From: Haematococcus lacustris
Taxonomy: Eukaryota > Chlorophyta > Chlorophyceae > Chlamydomonadales > Haematococcaceae
NCBI GenBank assembly: GCA_030144725.1
Contig: JASKMD010000024.1
Span: 7,040,953 to 7,104,952 of the forward strand
Direction: 5' to 3'
DNA: 64,000 nt
In this document: one piece after another, positions 59,410-64,000 of the stretch
How the letters are laid out: each line of letters begins with the position of its first letter
How positions within the stretch are numbered: the first letter of the stretch is position 1
Notes under the pieces: generated by a model
Databases searched by the model: none
Told to the model about the DNA's origin: nothing
What the model saw: the letters and a program-made list of their open reading frames with translations, nothing else
Program-made: the position numbers and the translations under genes

Positions 59410-59640
59410 TTCCTCCCCCCCAAGGGGATGCCCGTTCCGCCTCAGGTTAAACCCGAGACTCGCAAGACCTAGGTCTCACTGGGTTAGCTACTGGGTACCA
59501 TGAAGGTAGAGCCAGGTCAAAGCTGGGTGTGGTCAGAGACCAACTGTAAAAGGGGAATTGTAACACATAACAATAGGCTTTGTAAGCACAGACAAGAGAG
59601 TGCCTCAGGGCAGCAGCGCGGCAGCATGCATGCAGGAGAC

Positions 59641-61101
59641 TTACTTAAGATGATGGATAGCATTGTATTCAGCCAGGACCTTGTCACAGTCAGTCAGGTT
59701 GGACCTGGGCTCCCAGGTGTTGTGAGTGGAGTCATAACCCTCCCACTGCACCAGGTAGAAACTGGCTTTGTTGTCTTTCACACCCTTGTGGTCAAGCAAA
59801 CGCTCAACATAGTACACAGGGGTCTCATCCATCCATGTCACAGGAGGTGGCATGAAGCCAACATCAGTGCCAGTGTAAGGCTTGATGAGTGACACATGGA
59901 AGCCAGGGTGCAGACGGCTCATGCTGGCAGGCAGGTCTAGCTTGACAGCTACTGCACCAACCAGCAGCAGGATCTCAAAGGGACCCACATACCTAGGTAT
60001 GAGCTTACGAGCCTTCCCAGGCTGAAGCTTGAGGTTCTTGGTGCTGAGCAACACCTTCTGGCCCACCTTGTACTCAACGTCACGCCTGGCCTTGTTGGCA
60101 TAGGCAGCCTGACGGGATTGGGCTGCAGCCATGCACTTCCTGGCATTGGCAACAGCATCCTGCCACCAGCGGGTAAAGGCATGAGCAGAGGGACAACGGC
60201 CCCCATAAGGCAGATCACGTAGGCCAACAGTCACAGGGGACTGACCTGTGTTGACCAGGAAGGGAGTGGACTGGATGGACTCCTGCCACGAGTTGTTGAC
60301 AGCAATCTCAGCCAAGGCTAAGTAGTCAGGCCAGTCAGATTGAGTAGGGGAGATATAGTGCCTGAGCATCTCCTCTAACACACGGTTGTACCTTTCTGTC
60401 TGGCCATCAGACTGTGGATGATAAGATGATGAGAGGGCAGGCTTAGAGCCACAGCGCCTCATGACCTCACGCCAGAACACACTTGTGAACAGTGAGCCCC
60501 GGTCAGAGATCAGCTCAGCAGGCATGCCATGCAGTTTGTACACATGGTCAATGAACAATTGTGCAAAACGGCGTGCCTTCAGGTCCTCACGGCATGGCAC
60601 AAAGTGAACCATCTTGCTGAGCCTGTCCACAAAGACACAGATAGCATCATACCCATGTGACCCAGAGGGTAGCTTGGTAATGAAGTCCATGGACACAGAC
60701 TCCCAGCGGTAGTCAGGTATAAACAGAGGGTTGAGTAGGCCACCTGGCTTGAGAGTGGACGCCTTGTCACGTTGACAGGCATCACATGTGGACACATAGT
60801 ACCTGACGTCAGCACGCATTGTGTTCCACCAAAACACACGTGACACACGTTCCAGGGTTTTACTGATACCCACATGACCTGAATAGACTGCATCATGCAT
60901 CTCGTGCAAAATGTGGTTGCGCAGCTCAGAGTCATTGGGGACCACTACCTTATCCTTACCAGTGAGCCGCCATAGGCCATGTGTGTCCTGGTACATGCTG
61001 GACAGATCAGCTTCAGCATTAAACGCAGGGTCAAGCCGGTATCCTTGGATGAGTTGATCAGACAAACCCAGAGGATGGGCAAGAGCCGCAGGATAGTGCA
61101 C
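59641..61101 (-). pseudogene. pol: Gyp3 copy 2 integrase and chromodomain
   Basis: 486 codons, nearly the same protein as in copy 1, with HHCC, DDE (MDFIT, SDRGS, TERYN) and chromodomain blocks. One T is missing relative to copy 1 near 61170, which separates it from the RT frame. Confidence 0.88.
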
Positions 61102-61169
61102 TGAGGTGTCAGATGTACAGGTGACCAGGGGAACGAGGTCCCTGTTATGGCTTGTATCAGCAGTATTTC

Positions 61170-62489
61170 AGTAATCTCTGGAGTTAAGGAGGATTTCGCA
61201 GTGACGGCAGCAGGGGCATTGGCCTCAAGGGCTCGAGCACCACTAGCTCCCTCCCCCCCACAGGAAAGTTTGGCCTGCCGTCTGGTGAGCATTGCACACA
61301 CAGTGGCACCTTCCTGGGGGCCAGTGATTAACCGGGATAAAGGATCTGCTGGGTTGACTGGACCTGGGATGTACTCAAGTTTAAAGTCAAACCTAGACAG
61401 CAGCTCCATCCACCTAGCCTGACGCCTAGACAGATTTTTCTGTGTAGGCAGTGAAATCAAAGGCTTATGGTCGGTGAACAGAGTGAATGGCACACCTTCA
61501 AGGTAGCAACGCCATTCCTTGCATGCGGTGACTAGAGCAAGCATCTCTTGCTCACCTGTGGTGTAGTTGACCTCAGCAGAGGACAACTTCTTGCTCAGAT
61601 AGGCAAGGGGGTACCCATCCTGCATCAGGACTGCACCTACTCCTTGGAGTGAGGCATCACAGTACACCTGGAAGGGTTGGGTGTGATCTGGCAGGCGCAG
61701 CATAGGCACGTTAGCCACAGCAGCTTTGAGCTCATAGAAGGCATGACGTTCATGGTCAGGCCAGGAGTGCCATGGGAATGTGGCACTGAGCTTGCCACAC
61801 AGATCAGTCAGGGGTGCTGAGATGGCACTGAAGTTATGCACAAACTTGCGAACAAAGTTGGCAGCACCCAGGAAGGACTGCAGTTGGGTCAGGGACGAAG
61901 GGACAGGCCAGTCAACAATGGCCCTCACCTTATCAGGGTCCACAGAGATGGCACCAGCTGAGATCACATGCCCAAGAAACCTGAGGGTGAGCTGCATGAA
62001 CTCACATTTGGACATCTTGGCATACAGTTTGTTTCTACGCAGCAGGTCAAAGACAAGGCGTAGGTGCTGCAGGTGCTTAGGTAGAGACTTAGACATGACC
62101 AGTATGTCATCTAGGTACACTAGTGCACACTTGCCCAGAACAGGTGCAAAAGCATCATTCATGACACGCTGGAAGGTGGCAGGGGCATTGGTCAGGCCAA
62201 AGGACAGCACCTTGAATTGGAAGTGACCTTCAGGAGTCCTGAAGGCAGTCTTGGGGACGTCCTCAGGGGTGATCCTGATCTGGTGATAACCAGCTTGTAG
62301 GTCAAGGGAGGAGAAGACAGAACACCCTGACAACCTGTCAAACAGATCATCAATCCTGGGCAGGGGATATTGGTCACGTAGTGTGAGCTTGTTGAGCTGA
62401 CGGTAGTCAATGCACATACGTAGCTCACCTGAGTTCTTTTGCACAAACAGGATGGGTGCAGCATAGGGGAAGGAGCTGGGCTCAATCAT
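61170..62489 (-). pseudogene. pol: Gyp3 copy 2 RT and RNase H
   Basis: [36 protein letters not shown] and TDHKPL are present. The frame is separated from the protease part by an 8-bp deletion near 62500 (before the MIEPSS block) and from integrase by the one-base loss near 61170. Confidence 0.87.
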
Positions 62490-62499
62490 ACCTTTGCTC

Positions 62500-63258
62500 C
62501 TAGATCTGTCTCTTGAGCTCCTCTTGCTCAGGTTTACTGAGTCGGTACATGGGGGTCACAGGTGGACGGGCGTCAGGGACCAGGGGTATGGTATGACCCA
62601 CAGGACGTTCAGGGGGGGTATCAGTGAGTGGTTTAAATACATCACTGTACTCATGGAGTAGGGTTTGCAGCTCAGCTTTGATAGCTGCAGGTATGTGTGG
62701 GTTGTCTTGGTCACTGGGGGTACCAGGACTGGCAGAGGCTGAGCCTTCAGCCATGACTAAAGCAACCACAGCACGGCCTCCTTTAAGGAGCCACCTGGAC
62801 GCCTGGGTAGCTGAGATTAACTCAGGCTTGGCTTTGAGAGCATTGATTAAGAATGCAGGGGTTGGTCTTACAGCAGAACATTGCCCAACATACTTAGGGG
62901 CTGCCACAGCAGGACATGGCAGAGTCACAGCAGTCTTGCCAGCAGCAGAAAGAGAAAGGGTTTTACCCTCATAAGAAAGGATAGCCTTGTTGGCAAAAAG
63001 CCACTCATCACCCAGAAGCACGTCATAACCCTGCACGAAGCTAGGCATGACAGTGAGCCTGCTTGTGGCACAGTGACCAGGTAGACACAGGTCTACAGTG
63101 GCAAACTGATTGCAGGACAGAGTGGTGTTGTCAGCCAGGGACCACTGTTGTGCTTGTGGGAGAGACTCCAATGGCAGTGCATGCTTCATAGCAAAGGCAG
63201 TGCTGACAAAGGAGTGTGTGGCACCAGTATCACACAAGAAACGGGCCTGATGCCCATT
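62500..63258 (-). pseudogene. pol: Gyp3 copy 2 protease remnant
   Basis: Starts CDTGATHSF and continues to the TPPERPVGHTIPL block upstream of RT. Cut at 63258; no gag remains. Confidence 0.85.
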
Positions 63259-63420
63259 ACACTCCTACAATTTAGGCCCTGCGTTTCTCCCTGCGCTTTG
63301 GCCGACCTTGTCCAAATGGGCTGAAACTCGGCCAGTTGGTAGCTTGTGATGTAAGGAATCCATCCCAAAAACAATCAGGTCAAAAAAATCAAAGGCTGAG
63401 GCTGGGCGGCCCGTGGCGTT
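63259..63420. other. 162-bp segment of unknown origin
   Basis: Less GC-rich sequence (acactcctacaatttaggcc ... aacaatcaggtcaaaaaaatc) between the truncated Gyp3 and the minisatellite. No ORF, LTR or TIR recognised. It may be the flank that replaced the 5' part of Gyp3. Confidence 0.4.
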
Positions 63421-64000
63421 CACGCAGGGACGGATGCAGGGATGGAGGGGGGGGCGCAGGGACGAGTGCAGGGATTGAAGGGGGGGTGCAGGGACGAACG
63501 CAGGGATGACTTGGGGGCGCAGGGACGAACGCAGGGACGTGTGCAGGGACGGATGCAGGGATTTCGGGCGCAGGGACGAGTGCAGGGATGAGCGCAGGGA
63601 CGAGCGCAGGGATTATGGGCGCAGGGACGAGTGCAGGGATGAGCGCAGGGACGAGCGCAGGGATGCACGCAGGGACGAGCGCAGGGATGCACGCAGGGAC
63701 GAGCGCAGGGATTTCGGGCGCAGGGACGAGTGCAGGGATGAGCGCAGGGACGAGCGCAGGGACTATGGGCGCAGGGACGAGTGCAGGGATGAGCGCAGGG
63801 ACGAGCGCAGGGATGCACGCAGGGACGAGCGCAGGGATTTCGGGCGCAGGGACGAGTGCAGGGATGAGCGCAGGGACGAGCGCAGGGATTTCGGGCGCAG
63901 GGACGAGTGAAGGGATGAGCGCAGGGACGAGCGCAGGGATTATGGGCGCAGGGACGAGTGCAGGGATGAGCGCAGGGACGAGCGCAGGGACGAGTGCAGG
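63421..64000. repeat. 12-bp minisatellite GCAGGGACGAGC in 51-bp blocks
   Basis: Basic 12-bp unit gcagggacgagc/gcagggatgagt with a 15-bp variant (gcagggatttcgggc or gcagggattatgggc). The variant recurs at 63561, 63612, 63711, 63762, 63837 and 63888, i.e. every 51 bp, or 51 plus multiples of 12. Continues past the window end. The Asp/Glu/Arg-rich frame on the plus strand is a repeat artefact. Confidence 0.93.

Larger units (their letters stand above)
59111..63258 (-). mobile_element. Gyp3 copy 2: truncated gypsy element, minus strand
   Basis: Has the 3' LTR, 3' UTR, integrase, RNase H, RT and part of the protease. It is cut at 63258, just inside the protease (gggcctgatgcccatt), so gag and the 5' LTR are gone. 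Close to copy 1 in sequence but with its own defects. Confidence 0.92.

Noticed and set aside
63420..63910. Asp/Glu/Arg-rich (plus) and Cys/Ala/Arg-rich (minus) frames
   Set aside because: 12-bp and 51-bp repeats keep any frame open; no start or conserved end.

Overview
The window is eukaryotic and made almost entirely of nested transposable elements and simple-sequence arrays. I found no host protein gene, rRNA gene, ordinary tRNA gene or CRISPR array. The GC- and G-run-rich LINEs, the chromodomain Ty3/gypsy elements and the long simple repeats suggest a chlorophyte green alga (volvocine or other Chlamydomonadales-like). That placement is inferred from style, not from a marker gene.

Layout. 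(1) 1-18540: the tail of one unit and three complete head-to-tail units of an APE-endonuclease/reverse-transcriptase LINE, period about 5.75 kb. All three internal junctions are the same and the units share a frameshift, so the array behaves like a satellite built from a LINE. A 583-bp SINE-like insert lies in unit 1. (2) 18541-37029: a fourth, 5'-truncated LINE copy interrupted by a 3.2-kb TIR transposon (20138-23322) and by a complete chromodomain gypsy element, Gyp1 (23675-36463). A second complete gypsy element, Gyp2 (29893-36286, minus strand), sits inside the 3' LTR of Gyp1. (3) 37030-39323: a (CCCCA)147 array and the remnant of a second TIR element. (4) 39324-47062: a LINE copy that keeps its 5' region, including a polyQ/poly(Ala-Gly) ORF with a (GGGGCT)n/(GGGGCC)20 tract; it is interrupted by a small non-autonomous LTR element, Gyp4 (43925-46095). 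(5) 47063-63258: inverted LINE fragments, partly a segmental duplication at an offset of about 10.13 kb, carrying two copies of a third gypsy family, Gyp3 (one complete but frameshifted, one truncated). (6) 63421-64000: a 12-bp minisatellite in 51-bp blocks.

How the parts work together. The LINE encodes endonuclease, RT and a C-terminal CCHC zinc knuckle. Each gypsy family encodes Gag, protease, RT, RNase H, integrase and a chromodomain, which in known chromoviruses directs insertion into heterochromatin and would fit this nesting. The most unusual signals are shared by otherwise different gypsy families. Gag and Pol lie in one frame separated by a single stop codon followed by NNN-GTT-GCC-C in all three. 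All three LTRs carry a perfect tRNA-type B box in sense orientation, and Gyp4 has a weaker version. The primer-binding sites all begin TGGTTTC. A head-to-tail LINE array packed with chromoviruses resembles the Zepp/ZeppL clusters reported at algal centromeres, so a centromeric or pericentromeric location is a reasonable hypothesis.
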